64,000 nucleotides of DNA. Origin: Paraburkholderia unamae (lineage in GTDB: Bacteria; Pseudomonadota; Gammaproteobacteria; Burkholderiales; Burkholderiaceae). A program made the translations under genes and the position numbers. This document shows, in pieces, positions 7,925-16,326 of the stretch. The notes beneath the pieces are model-generated. The model made no database searches and was not told where the DNA came from. It saw nothing but the letters and a program-made list of their open reading frames with translations. The first letter of the stretch is position 1. Each line of letters opens with the position of its first letter. The DNA lies in NCBI RefSeq assembly GCF_003268775.1, contig NZ_QLSU01000008.1, forward strand, positions 124,001 to 188,000, in the 5' to 3' direction.

Positions 7925-10476
7925 AACTCGGTTCTCTGACCCGGCACCCCGTTGCGGTGCTGACCCTCTGCCTGATCGTCGTCTCGCTCGCGCTCACCGC
8001 GAGCGGCACCCCACTCGAACGGGCCACGCAGATCGCCATCTACACGCTCTATGGCATGGGCGTGAACCTGCTGGTCGCGTACACGGGCCTGGTGCCGTTC
8101 GGCGCCTCGGTATTTTTCGGCACTTCCACGTATCTCGTCGCGGTTTCGCTGCTGCGCTTCATCGGCAACGAAATGCTCGCGCTCGCCGCCAGCGTGATCG
8201 TCACGGCCCTCATGGCCGCGCTGATCGGCGCCGTGGTGCTGCGCCGCCGCGGCCTCTACTTCTCGCTGCTCACGCTCGCGTGCTCGCAGATCGCCTTCGA
8301 GATCGCGTTCAAGTGGACCGACGTGACGGGCGGCGAAAACGGCTTGCAGAACGTGCCGCGCCCCACCTTCGCGACGACAACGGGCTTTCACGTGTTTGCG
8401 TGCGTGACGGTGATCGCCGTGGCCTGGGCGCTCTGGCGTCTCGTGCACGCGCCGTTCGGCCGCGCGCTGCAAGCGCTGCGCGACAACGAGCAGCGCGCCG
8501 CGAGCCTCGGCTACGACACGTACCGCCTCAAGCTCCAGGCGTTCGTGATCTCGGCGGCCGTGATCGGCTATGCGGGCGGCCTGCTCTGCCTGATGCTGCA
8601 AGGCGCGTACGCGAACAACCTGAGTTGGGAGCATGCGGGCGACAGCCTGCTGATGACGGTGCTGGGCGGCGTGCACCAGTTCCTCGGGCCGCTGTGGGGC
8701 GCGATTGCGTTCATCCTGCTCGAAGACAAGCTCAGCGGCCTCACCGAGCACTGGTGGCTGATCTTCGCGCCCATCGTCATCGCGTTCGCGTTCTTCTCGC
8801 CCGAAGGCATTCAGGGACTCGTGCAGCGCCTGTTGCGCCGGCCCGGCTGGACGCTCGTGCGCAACACGATTCCCGCGCGCCCCGAGATCATCGCGCCGTA
8901 CCGCGCAAGCCGCGTGGACGCCGATCCCGCCAGGCCCGTGCTGAGCGTGCGCGGCCTTTCCAAGCGCTTCGGTTCGCTCGTGACCGCCGAGCAGATCGAT
9001 CTCGACGTGTATCCGTACCGCCTGCACAGCTTCATCGGCCCCAACGGCGCGGGCAAGACCACCTTCTTCAACATGCTCACGGGCGTGCTGTGGCCGAGCG
9101 CGGGCACGATCACCTTCGACGGCCAGGACGTGACGAAGCTCGCCATGTTCCGCCGCGTGCGCCTTGGCATGAGCCGCTCGTTCCAGATCCTCAGTGTGTT
9201 CCGCAACCTCACGGTGTTCGAGAACGTGCGCGTGGCGGTGCAGGCCGCGCAGCGCGAGCGCCTGGGCCTCTGGCGCGACGCCCATACGCTCGACAAGCAG
9301 AACGCGCGTACGTGGTCGCTGCTCGCGGCGGTCGGCCTCGCCGATCGCGCGGCGCACGCCTGCGAAAGTCTCTCGCACGGCGAGCAGCGCCTGCTGGAAA
9401 TCGCGCTGTCGCTTGCGACCGAAGCCCGCCTGCTGCTGCTCGACGAACCGCTCGCGGGTCTCGCCGAAGCCGACCGCGCGCGCGTGGCGAGCATCGTGCG
9501 CGAACTGGCGAATCATCACGCCGTGCTGCTGATCGAGCACGACATCGACCGCGTGCTCACGATTTCCGACCGCGTGAGTGTGCTGCATCGCGGCCGCCTG
9601 ATCGCCGACGGCTCGCCCGCCGATGTTGCGAAGCACTCCGAAGTGATTGAAGCGTACATGGGGCATGCCAAAGGCGCGCGCCCCGTCGATGCACGGCTCG
9701 CCGCGCGCGGCGACGAGCAACAGCCTGGCGCGGCGGCAGCTCCACGCGCGCTGCTGCGTCTCGAAGGCGTGAAGGCGGGCTACGCGGGCAACACGATACT
9801 CGACGGCGTCGATCTGACGCTCAACGCTGGCGAGGTCATTGCGATTCTCGGCCGCAACGGCGTGGGCAAGACGACAACCCTGCGCGCCGCAACCGGCGTC
9901 GCACAGGTCACGGCGGGCCGCATCACCTTCGACGGCCACGACATCACCGGCCGCCCCGCGCACGAGATCAACCGCCTCGGACTCGCGATGGTGCCGGAAG
10001 GCCGCCGCCTGTTCCCCAACCTCACGGTGAGCGAGAACCTGCGCCTCGCCGCGCGCAAGGGCGGCGCGAGCGTCGAGGAGATGTTCGCGCTCTTCCCGCG
10101 CCTCGCCACGCGCCGCGACGCACGCGCCGAGCATCTTTCCGGCGGCGAGCGGCAGATGGTGGCCATTGCGCGCGCACTCATGGCGCCCGCGAAGGCGATC
10201 CTGCTCGACGAGCCGTTCGAAGGCCTCGCGCCCGCCGTCGTGCAGGAGGTGCTCGACGCCGTGGTGAAGCTGCGCGAGCGCGCGAGCATCGTGATCGTCG
10301 AACACCAGGCCGACATGGTGCTGCCGATCGCCGATCGCGCCTACGTGCTCGTGAACGGCCGCGTGGCTTATGAAAACAGCGCGAGCGCCCTGGAACAGGA
10401 CGCGCTCACGCAGGCAAGACTGCTCGGCATCATGCACGACGACGCCGACACAACCCAGGAGATGAAATCAGCATGA
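7921..10476 (+). CDS. Fused ABC transporter LivM permease - LivG ATPase - LivF ATPase
   Basis: One 851-residue reading frame contains three proteins that are usually separate. Residues 1 to about 300 are a LivM-type permease. Residues about 338-590 are a LivG-type ATPase with Walker A GPNGAGKTT (373-381), signature LSHGEQ (484-489) and Walker B LLLLDEP. Residues about 610-840 are a LivF-type ATPase with Walker A GRNGVGKTT (644-652), signature LSGGE (739-743) and Walker B ILLDEP. Short linkers, including a Q/G/A-rich stretch near 600, join them. All ATPase motifs look intact. It starts inside the stop of the LivH gene and ends in an ATGA overlap with the AroE-like gene. Two-part LivM-LivG fusions are known in Burkholderiales; a three-part fusion is less usual. 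Confidence 0.93.
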   Translation: MKLGSLTRHPVAVLTLCLIVVSLALTASGTPLERATQIAIYTLYGMGVNLLVAYTGLVPFGASVFFGTSTYLVAVSLLRFIGNEMLALAASVIVTALMAALIGAVVLRRRGLYFSLLTLACSQIAFEIAFKWTDVTGGENGLQNVPRPTFATTTGFHVFACVTVIAVAWALWRLVHAPFGRALQALRDNEQRAASLGYDTYRLKLQAFVISAAVIGYAGGLLCLMLQGAYANNLSWEHAGDSLLMTVLGGVHQFLGPLWGAIAFILLEDKLSGLTEHWWLIFAPIVIAFAFFSPEGIQGLVQRLLRRPGWTLVRNTIPARPEIIAPYRASRVDADPARPVLSVRGLSKRFGSLVTAEQIDLDVYPYRLHSFIGPNGAGKTTFFNMLTGVLWPSAGTITFDGQDVTKLAMFRRVRLGMSRSFQILSVFRNLTVFENVRVAVQAAQRERLGLWRDAHTLDKQNARTWSLLAAVGLADRAAHACESLSHGEQRLLEIALSLATEARLLLLDEPLAGLAEADRARVASIVRELANHHAVLLIEHDIDRVLTISDRVSVLHRGRLIADGSPADVAKHSEVIEAYMGHAKGARPVDARLAARGDEQQPGAAAAPRALLRLEGVKAGYAGNTILDGVDLTLNAGEVIAILGRNGVGKTTTLRAATGVAQVTAGRITFDGHDITGRPAHEINRLGLAMVPEGRRLFPNLTVSENLRLAARKGGASVEEMFALFPRLATRRDARAEHLSGGERQMVAIARALMAPAKAILLDEPFEGLAPAVVQEVLDAVVKLRERASIVIVEHQADMVLPIADRAYVLVNGRVAYENSASALEQDALTQARLLGIMHDDADTTQEMKSA

Positions 10477-11333
10477 CTTCCGCCACTTCCACCCCCTGCA
10501 ATACCGTTGCGCCCACACCCGTTTCGCTCGATGAGGGATTGAGTGGCGCCACGCGCGTCTACTTCATCGTAGGCGATCCGATCGCGCAGGTGCGCTCGCC
10601 CAAAGGCGTGACAGCGGCGCTGCGCGAAGCGGGCCGCGACGCGCTCGTGGTGCCCGCGCACGTCGCGCCCGACGATCTCGCGGCGTTCTTCGCAGGCGTC
10701 ACGCCCATGCGCAATGTCGACGGCGTCATCATCACCGTGCCGCACAAGTTCAGCGCCGCCGGCTTCTGCACGAGCCTCTCGGAAGAAGCGGCCTTTCTCG
10801 GCGCGGCGAACACCTTGCGCCGCACGCCGGATGGCGGCTGGCATGGCGGCATGTTCGACGGCACCGGCTTCGTCGCGGCGCTGGCCGACGAAGGCTGCGA
10901 CCTGCGCGGCAAGCGCGCGCTGCTCGTGGGCGCGGGCGGCGCGGGCTCGGCCATCGCCCAGGCGCTGGTCAACGCCGGTGTCGCCTCGCTCGACGTGCGC
11001 GACAACGACGCCGCGCGCGTGGGCGCCCTCGTCGATCGACTCGCGGGGCTCGGCCGCGGCGCGGTGCGTGTGGCGGCAAGCGACGTCGCGGCCGAATCGT
11101 TCGACGTGGTCGTGAACGCCTCGCCCATGGGCATGCGCCCCGAAGACCCGTTGCCTGTCGACGTTTCGCGCCTGCCCGCCAGCACCTTCGTGGGCGACGT
11201 CGTGACGAAGCCGCCGCTCACGCCCTTTATCGAGGCGGCGCGCGCACGCGGCTGCAAGACGGTGACGGGCACGCAGATGTTCGCGCGCGTGTGCGACCGC
11301 ATGGTGACTTTCCTTCTGGAATCCGAAGCATGA
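10473..11333 (+). CDS. Shikimate dehydrogenase-like NAD(P)-dependent oxidoreductase
   Basis: The 286-residue protein has the AroE fold: substrate domain, catalytic lysine K92 in VPHK, N113 in AANTL, D129 in FDGTGF, the dinucleotide loop GAGGAGSA (153-160) and NASPMGM. The N-terminal ring-binding loop differs from true shikimate dehydrogenases: the SxS pair reads VRS (V40, S42) and the usual histidine and following residues are changed. Together with its place in a transport/catabolic operon, this suggests a catabolic enzyme on a related cyclic acid rather than biosynthetic AroE. Its start overlaps the transporter stop (ATGA), and its stop overlaps the next start. Confidence 0.85.
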   Translation: MTSATSTPCNTVAPTPVSLDEGLSGATRVYFIVGDPIAQVRSPKGVTAALREAGRDALVVPAHVAPDDLAAFFAGVTPMRNVDGVIITVPHKFSAAGFCTSLSEEAAFLGAANTLRRTPDGGWHGGMFDGTGFVAALADEGCDLRGKRALLVGAGGAGSAIAQALVNAGVASLDVRDNDAARVGALVDRLAGLGRGAVRVAASDVAAESFDVVVNASPMGMRPEDPLPVDVSRLPASTFVGDVVTKPPLTPFIEAARARGCKTVTGTQMFARVCDRMVTFLLESEA

Positions 11334-12094
11334 ATGCGCAGTCGCGGGTGGCGATCGTGACGGGCGGCGCGGGCGGCATCGGCCGGGCCATCGCGGCGCG
11401 CCTGCAACACGACGGCCACCGCGTCGCGCTGTGGGATCTCGACGGCGACGCGGCCGCGCAGGCCGCCGCCGCGCTACCCAGAAGCATAAGCGCGGGCACA
11501 AGCGAGGGCACGAGCCTGGGCGTGCGCGTGGACGTGACCGACGAAGCGTCCGTCGCAAGCGCCCTGCGCGCAACACTGGCGCACTTCGGCGCGCTGCACG
11601 TGCTGGTGAACAGCGCGGGCGCAACGGGACCGGTTGCGAACGTAGCCGACTGCGATCTCGCGGCCTGGCAACGCTGCATCGACGTGAACCTGCGCAGCGT
11701 GTTTCTCTGCTCGCGCGCGGCGGTGCAACCGATGCTCGAAGCCGGCTTTGGCCGCATCGTGAACCTCGCCTCCATCGCGGGCAAGGAAGGCAATCCGCAG
11801 ATGTCCGCGTACTCGGCGGCCAAGGCGGGGGTCATTGCCTTCACCAAGTCGATGGGCAAGGAGCTTGCGCTCACGCCCGTGCGCGTGAACTGCATCGCGC
11901 CCGCCGTGATCGAAACGCCCCTGCTCGCGCAAATGACACGCGACGCGCTGGCCGCCAGCCTCGCGAAAATCCCGATGCAACGTGCGGGCACGGCCGAAGA
12001 AGCGGCCAATCTCGTTGCCTGGCTCGCAGGCGACCAATGCTCGTTTTCGAGCGGCGCGACCTTCGACCTCTCCGGGGGCCGCGCCACGTACTGA
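11330..12094 (+). CDS. Short-chain dehydrogenase/reductase (classical SDR)
   Basis: The 254-residue protein has the cofactor motif TGGAGGIG (11-18), VNSAG near 93-97, and the catalytic set S148, Y161 and K165. The ATG at 11330 overlaps the stop of the AroE-like gene; an earlier in-frame ATG at 11291 lies well inside that gene and would add a non-conserved tail. An unusual serine/glycine/threonine-rich insert (residues about 50-66) sits between beta-3 and its next helix and is absent from typical family members. Position at the end of the uptake operon argues for oxidation or reduction of the imported compound. FabG-like annotation would be generic. Confidence 0.88.
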   Translation: MNAQSRVAIVTGGAGGIGRAIAARLQHDGHRVALWDLDGDAAAQAAAALPRSISAGTSEGTSLGVRVDVTDEASVASALRATLAHFGALHVLVNSAGATGPVANVADCDLAAWQRCIDVNLRSVFLCSRAAVQPMLEAGFGRIVNLASIAGKEGNPQMSAYSAAKAGVIAFTKSMGKELALTPVRVNCIAPAVIETPLLAQMTRDALAASLAKIPMQRAGTAEEAANLVAWLAGDQCSFSSGATFDLSGGRATY

Positions 12095-12108
12095 ATCACT
12101 TCTCGCAC

Positions 12109-12133
12109 GACGGCGGCGCAACCCGCCGCCGTC
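12109..12133 (+). terminator. Strong hairpin between SDR and porin genes
   Basis: A perfect ten-base-pair G+C-rich stem (GACGGCGGCG paired with CGCCGCCGTC) closes a five-base loop. It is followed by a pyrimidine-rich run, not a clear U tract. It lies 14 bases after the SDR stop and about 40 bases before the porin start, so it could end most operon transcripts, act as partial read-through control, or protect mRNA ends. Function is inferred. Confidence 0.5.
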
Positions 12134-12171
12134 ACCTCATCTCTCTCATTACAACAAGCAGGAGACAATCG

Positions 12172-13389
12172 ATGAACCGCAGCACCGGACTCAAAACCGT
12201 TGCGGCGAGCGCCGCCATGCTCGCCCTTTCCCCCGCCTTCGCGCAGTCGAGCGTGACGCTTTATGGCGTGGTCGATACCGGCATCGGCTGGGTCAACAAC
12301 CAGACCACGCTCGGCTCCACCAGCGGCGGCCATTCGGCCGTGAAGATGATCAACGGCGTGTGGGCGGGCAGCCGCTTCGGCGTGAAGGGCTCGGAAGACC
12401 TGGGCGCCGGCACGAAAGCCATCTTCACGCTCGAATCGGGCATCAACTCGGCCACCGGCGCGCAGCAATACACCAACGCGATGTTCGGCCGCCAGTCGTG
12501 GGTCGGCCTGACCAACCCGGCCTACGGCACGCTGACCTTCGGCCGCCAGTACGCCTCGTATTACCAGTTGCTCTCGCCCTTCAGCCCGACCAACTCGCTC
12601 ACCGGGTTCTACGGCGCGCATCCCGGCGACATCGACGGCTTCGACACCATCTATCGCGCTAACAACACCATCCAGTACCTCTCGCCGAAATTCCACGGCT
12701 TCTCGTTCGGCGGATCGTATTCGCTGGGCGGCGTGCCAGGCAGTTTCAACGCGGGATCGACGTGGACGGTCGCGCTCCAGTACCTGGAGGGTCCGGTCGG
12801 CGTGGGCGTGGGCTTCTCGCGCATCAACAACTCCACGTCTGGCGGCGGTGCGTTCGGCGCGGACTCCACCACCTCGAACAACGGCGCGCAGGCAGGCGTC
12901 TCGGCGCTCACCAATGGCTACCAGAGCGCACAGGCGCAGCAGCGCTTCGCGGTGGGCGCGAGTTACCGCTTCAACAGCGCCTGGGACGTGTCCGCGACCT
13001 ACTCGAACGTGCAGTACATTCCCGGCTCGGGCTCGAAGTTCACCGATACCGCCATCTTCAACACGGGCGGCCTGGTGCTGCACTGGAAGCCCGCGGTGGC
13101 GTGGGATCTGGGCGCGGGCTACAGCTATACGCGCGCGACGAAAGCCAACGGCATCACGAACGCCGCACAGTATCAGCAGTTCAATCTCTCGCAGTACTAT
13201 GCATTGTCGGTACGCACCGGCTTCTACATGCTGGAGGCGTATCAGCACGCCAACGGCTCGACGCTCGGCACGGCGGGCGCGGGCCAGATCATCGACGCGA
13301 CGGCCACGCTTGGCGACGGCTTCAATTCCACCCCCTCCTCCACGCGCAACCAGGTGGCGGTTGGCGTGGGGATCGTGCACCGGTTTTAA
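12172..13389 (+). CDS. Gram-negative trimeric porin (Burkholderia OmpC/Omp38-like)
   Basis: The 405-residue protein has a clear signal peptide ending SPAFA-QSS, followed by VTLYGVVDTGIGW, the opening strand of neisserial/Burkholderia general porins. It ends in the aromatic residue of VGVGIVHRF, the outer-membrane assembly signal. The middle repeats GRQ, GSYSLGG and alternating hydrophobic strands typical of 16-stranded barrels. AGGAGA precedes ATG 12172 by six bases. It is downstream of the uptake operon and after a strong hairpin, so it probably supplies outer-membrane passage for the substrate taken up by the ABC transporter. Confidence 0.93.
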   Translation: MNRSTGLKTVAASAAMLALSPAFAQSSVTLYGVVDTGIGWVNNQTTLGSTSGGHSAVKMINGVWAGSRFGVKGSEDLGAGTKAIFTLESGINSATGAQQYTNAMFGRQSWVGLTNPAYGTLTFGRQYASYYQLLSPFSPTNSLTGFYGAHPGDIDGFDTIYRANNTIQYLSPKFHGFSFGGSYSLGGVPGSFNAGSTWTVALQYLEGPVGVGVGFSRINNSTSGGGAFGADSTTSNNGAQAGVSALTNGYQSAQAQQRFAVGASYRFNSAWDVSATYSNVQYIPGSGSKFTDTAIFNTGGLVLHWKPAVAWDLGAGYSYTRATKANGITNAAQYQQFNLSQYYALSVRTGFYMLEAYQHANGSTLGTAGAGQIIDATATLGDGFNSTPSSTRNQVAVGVGIVHRF

Positions 13390-13418
13390 GGGTCGCATGA
13401 ACACGCCACCTCCAATTT

Positions 13419-13435
13419 GTTGAACGCCATTCCAC
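13419..13435. promoter_or_regulatory. IclR-type palindromic operator (site C1)
   Basis: GTTGAACGCCATTCCAC matches site A in the right arm and has two changes in the left arm. It is one of a pair upstream of the second flavoprotein gene; the centre of the next copy is 28 bases away, close to an integral number of helix turns. Confidence 0.5.
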
Positions 13436-13446
13436 TTTTTTCGTAA

Positions 13447-13463
13447 CTGGAATAAGATTCCAC
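13447..13463. promoter_or_regulatory. IclR-type palindromic operator (site C2)
   Basis: CTGGAATAAGATTCCAC has perfect TGGAAT/ATTCCA arms around AAG. It lies upstream of the flavoprotein-aldo/keto reductase operon and repeats the core of the sites at 3391 and 5522. Confidence 0.62.
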
Positions 13464-13539
13464 AATTATCAAAGACACCGTTCGCCTTACGCGCTCTTCG
13501 CCGGGCGCACGGGCGAACCAGCATGGAGGAGGCACGGAC

Positions 13540-15318
13540 ATGGGCGCGGCCACGCAACAAGGTTGGGACGAGGAAGTCGATCTGCTGATATTCGGCGCGG
13601 GCGCGGCGGGCATGACGGCCGCGCTCGTGGCCGACCACGAGAAGTTGAAGGTCCTGCTTTGCGAAAAGACCGGCATGGTGGGTGGCATCACCTCCACCTC
13701 GGGCGGCACCACATGGGTGCCGGGCACGACGCTGAGCGCACAGGCAGGCGTGCCCGACAGCGTGGACGACGCACGGCGCTTTCTCGCGTCGGTGGTCGGC
13801 GCGCGCGGCGGCGACGAAGCGCGCGAGGCCTTCCTGCAAAGCGGGCCGCAGGTGATCGACGAACTGGCGCGCATCAGCGACGTGAAGTTCGTCGCCGCCA
13901 CCGCCCACCCCGATTACGTGAGCGGCCCCGGTGCGGCCTTCGGCGGCCGCGCGCTCGTGCCCGCGCCGTTCGACGCGCGCGTGCTCGGCAAGGCCTTCGC
14001 GCGCGTGCGTCCGCCGCGCAAGGAGTTCATGGGGCTCGGCGGCATGATGGTCGCGCGCGCCGATCTGAATGCGCTGCTCGCGCCCTTCGCCACGTTTGCC
14101 AACTTCCGGCGCACGATCGCGGTGGTGGGCCGCTATGCGATGGACCGGCTGCGCCACCCGCGCGGCACGCAGCTCGTCATGGGCAACGCGCTTGCCGCGC
14201 GCCTCTATTACAGCCTTTGCAAGCGCGATATCGAAGTCCGCTTCGAGAGCCCGCTCGTCGAACTCGTGCGCGAGGACGGCCGCGTGACGGGCGCAGTCGT
14301 CGCGACGCCCGGCGGCGGCCGTCGGCGCATCGGCGCGCGGCGCGGCGTGGTGCTCGCCACGGGCGGCATCACGCGTCACCCGACGCTGCGCAACCAGCTC
14401 TTTCCCGCCGGTGCGCGCGGCCTGTCGCTCGCACCGCAAACCCACACGGGCGACGGCGTGGACCGCGCCCGCCAGGTCGGCGCCAATGTCGAGAACGGCG
14501 GCGACAGCCCGGGCCTCTGGATGCCCTGCTCGATCCGCCGCGCGCGCAACAGCCAGGCGGACGCGGACAGCGTCTGGCCGCATATCATTCTCGATCGCGC
14601 GAAACCCGGTCTCATTGCCGTCAACAGCCGGGGCGAGCGCTTCGTGAACGAATCGGACTCCTATCACGACTTCGTGATGGGCATGCTGCGCGACGCGCAG
14701 CAGCGCGGCGAGCAAGGACCGCGCGTGGCCGCGCATCTGATCGTCGATGCGGCGTTCATCCACGAATACGGCCTTGGCCTGCTGATGCCGGGCCGCAGCG
14801 CGGCGCGCATCGCCGCGTTCGAGCGCTCGGGCTATCTGGTGAAAGGCGCGACGCTTGCCGAACTGGCCGCGAAACTGCAAGTCGATGCTGCGGGTCTCGC
14901 GCGCACGGTCGACATCTATAACCGCGCCGCCACGGAAGGCAAGGACCCCGCCTTCGAGCGCGGCAGCAGCCCCATGAACCGCTTCAATGGCGACGCCAGC
15001 CAGCAGCCCAACCCGTGCGTGCGCCCCATCGGCGCGGGCCCCTACTACGCCGTGACCGTGTGGCCCGCCGATCTCGCGTGCAGCGCCGGACTGAGCGGCA
15101 ATGCGAACGGCGAAGTGCTCGACCACGCGGGCCACGTGATCGCGGGCCTGTTCGCGTGCGGCAACGACCTCGCGTCGATCTTTCGCGGCACATATCCCGG
15201 CCCCGGCACGACGCTCGGCCCGGCCATCGTGTTCGGCTGGCGCATCGCGAAGTACGTCGCGAACGGCGGCAACGCAAACGCAACACAGAACGTGCGCGCG
15301 GCGAGAGCCTGCGCCTGA
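13540..15318 (+). CDS. FAD-dependent dehydrogenase, 3-ketosteroid dehydrogenase type (second paralog)
   Basis: The 592-residue protein parallels the flavoprotein at 1547 along its length. It has the FAD motif GAGAAG (residues 19-24), GGITSTSGGT, GERFVNESDSYHDF, and the C-terminal TYPGPGTTLGPAIVFGW motif. The YPGPG form is closer to ketosteroid delta-1 dehydrogenases than that of its paralog (YPSGG). A strong GGAGG precedes the ATG. It is followed by an aldo/keto reductase gene 17 bases downstream and preceded by two copies of the locus operator. Two related dehydrogenases in one regulon could introduce successive double bonds into a ring ketone; this is inference. Confidence 0.88.
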   Translation: MGAATQQGWDEEVDLLIFGAGAAGMTAALVADHEKLKVLLCEKTGMVGGITSTSGGTTWVPGTTLSAQAGVPDSVDDARRFLASVVGARGGDEAREAFLQSGPQVIDELARISDVKFVAATAHPDYVSGPGAAFGGRALVPAPFDARVLGKAFARVRPPRKEFMGLGGMMVARADLNALLAPFATFANFRRTIAVVGRYAMDRLRHPRGTQLVMGNALAARLYYSLCKRDIEVRFESPLVELVREDGRVTGAVVATPGGGRRRIGARRGVVLATGGITRHPTLRNQLFPAGARGLSLAPQTHTGDGVDRARQVGANVENGGDSPGLWMPCSIRRARNSQADADSVWPHIILDRAKPGLIAVNSRGERFVNESDSYHDFVMGMLRDAQQRGEQGPRVAAHLIVDAAFIHEYGLGLLMPGRSAARIAAFERSGYLVKGATLAELAAKLQVDAAGLARTVDIYNRAATEGKDPAFERGSSPMNRFNGDASQQPNPCVRPIGAGPYYAVTVWPADLACSAGLSGNANGEVLDHAGHVIAGLFACGNDLASIFRGTYPGPGTTLGPAIVFGWRIAKYVANGGNANATQNVRAARACA

Positions 15319-15335
15319 AACGGAGAAACGCAGTC

Positions 15336-16163
15336 ATGCAACGGATCGTCAATCGCCACGGGCTCGACATGCCCAAGCTGGGTCTCGGCACCTGGCCCAT
15401 GCTCGGCGACGAATGCACGCGCGCGGTCACCCAGGCGCTCGACCTGGGTTATCGCCATATCGATACGGCCGCCGCGTACAACAATGAAGAAGCCGTTGGC
15501 GCCGCCATGGCGCAATCGCAGGTGCCGCGCGAGCAGATTCACGTGACGAGCAAGGTGTGGTGGGATCGACTCAACCCCGAAGACATGCGGGCCTCGTTCG
15601 ACAACTCGTTGCGCGCGCTACGTTCCGACTACGTCGATCTGTTCCTGATTCACTGGCCCGCGCAGGACTGGGATCTCGCGCGCACGATCGACACGCTCGT
15701 TGCGCTCAAGGAAGCGGGCCGTGCGCGAGCGATCGGCGTCGCGAACTTTCCGCTGGCGCTCGTGTGCGAAGTCGTGGAAGTCATGCAGGCCCCGCTGGCC
15801 GCGATGCAAGTGGAGTATCACGTCGCGCTGAGCCAGGCGAATCTGCTCGACTTTGCCCGCCGGCACGATATGGCGCTCATTGCGTACAGCCCGCTTGCGC
15901 GCAACAAGGTCTCGGAGATGCCGGCGATCCAGCGCATCGCCGCGAGGCACGACGTGCCACCCACCCAGGTCGCGCTGAAGTGGCTGATCGACCAGGCGGG
16001 CGTTGCCGCCGTGCCGAAAGCGAGTTCACGGGCCAATCAACTCGCGAATCTGGCATCGCTCGAATTGCGGCTGGATGACGAGGATCGCGCGCTCATCGCG
16101 GGCATGCCGAAGAATCAGCGCCTTGTGAGCCCGGCGTTCGCGCCCTGCTGGGACGAGGCCTGA
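15336..16163 (+). CDS. Aldo/keto reductase
   Basis: The 275-residue protein is a typical AKR with GLGTWPML near the start and the catalytic tetrad D43, Y48, K73 and H106 (HIDTAAAY, SKVWW, FLIHWP). The late VPKASS motif binds the NADPH phosphate. CGGAGA precedes ATG 15336. It lies directly after the second flavoprotein gene in one transcription unit, so it probably reduces a carbonyl made by that enzyme or detoxifies an aldehyde intermediate. The length is normal for the family, close to 2,5-diketogluconate reductases. Substrate is not determined. Confidence 0.9.
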   Translation: MQRIVNRHGLDMPKLGLGTWPMLGDECTRAVTQALDLGYRHIDTAAAYNNEEAVGAAMAQSQVPREQIHVTSKVWWDRLNPEDMRASFDNSLRALRSDYVDLFLIHWPAQDWDLARTIDTLVALKEAGRARAIGVANFPLALVCEVVEVMQAPLAAMQVEYHVALSQANLLDFARRHDMALIAYSPLARNKVSEMPAIQRIAARHDVPPTQVALKWLIDQAGVAAVPKASSRANQLANLASLELRLDDEDRALIAGMPKNQRLVSPAFAPCWDEA

Positions 16164-16326
16164 CACGCGCCGGACCGCTGAACCCACGACTCCGGCGGAG
16201 GAACTGAGGCGCTCTGCCGAGACGATTGTCGTCCTGAGGTGAACGCAGATTCGCGTTTGAGCCGCTTTATCGGCGCAGAACGAGACCGCATACTGGCGGC
16301 GTAGATTTCACGACGCCGCCTAGCCC

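Noticed and set aside
7540..10437. Very long open frame on the minus strand opposite the fused transporter gene
   Set aside because: It is antisense to a clearly recognised gene, rich in Arg/Ala/His, and has no family features. Long empty antisense frames are normal in DNA of this GC content.
11227..15135. 1,302-codon open frame on the minus strand across the SDR, porin and flavoprotein genes
   Set aside because: It crosses several real plus-strand genes and an intergenic region with operators; the composition is that of a shadow frame.
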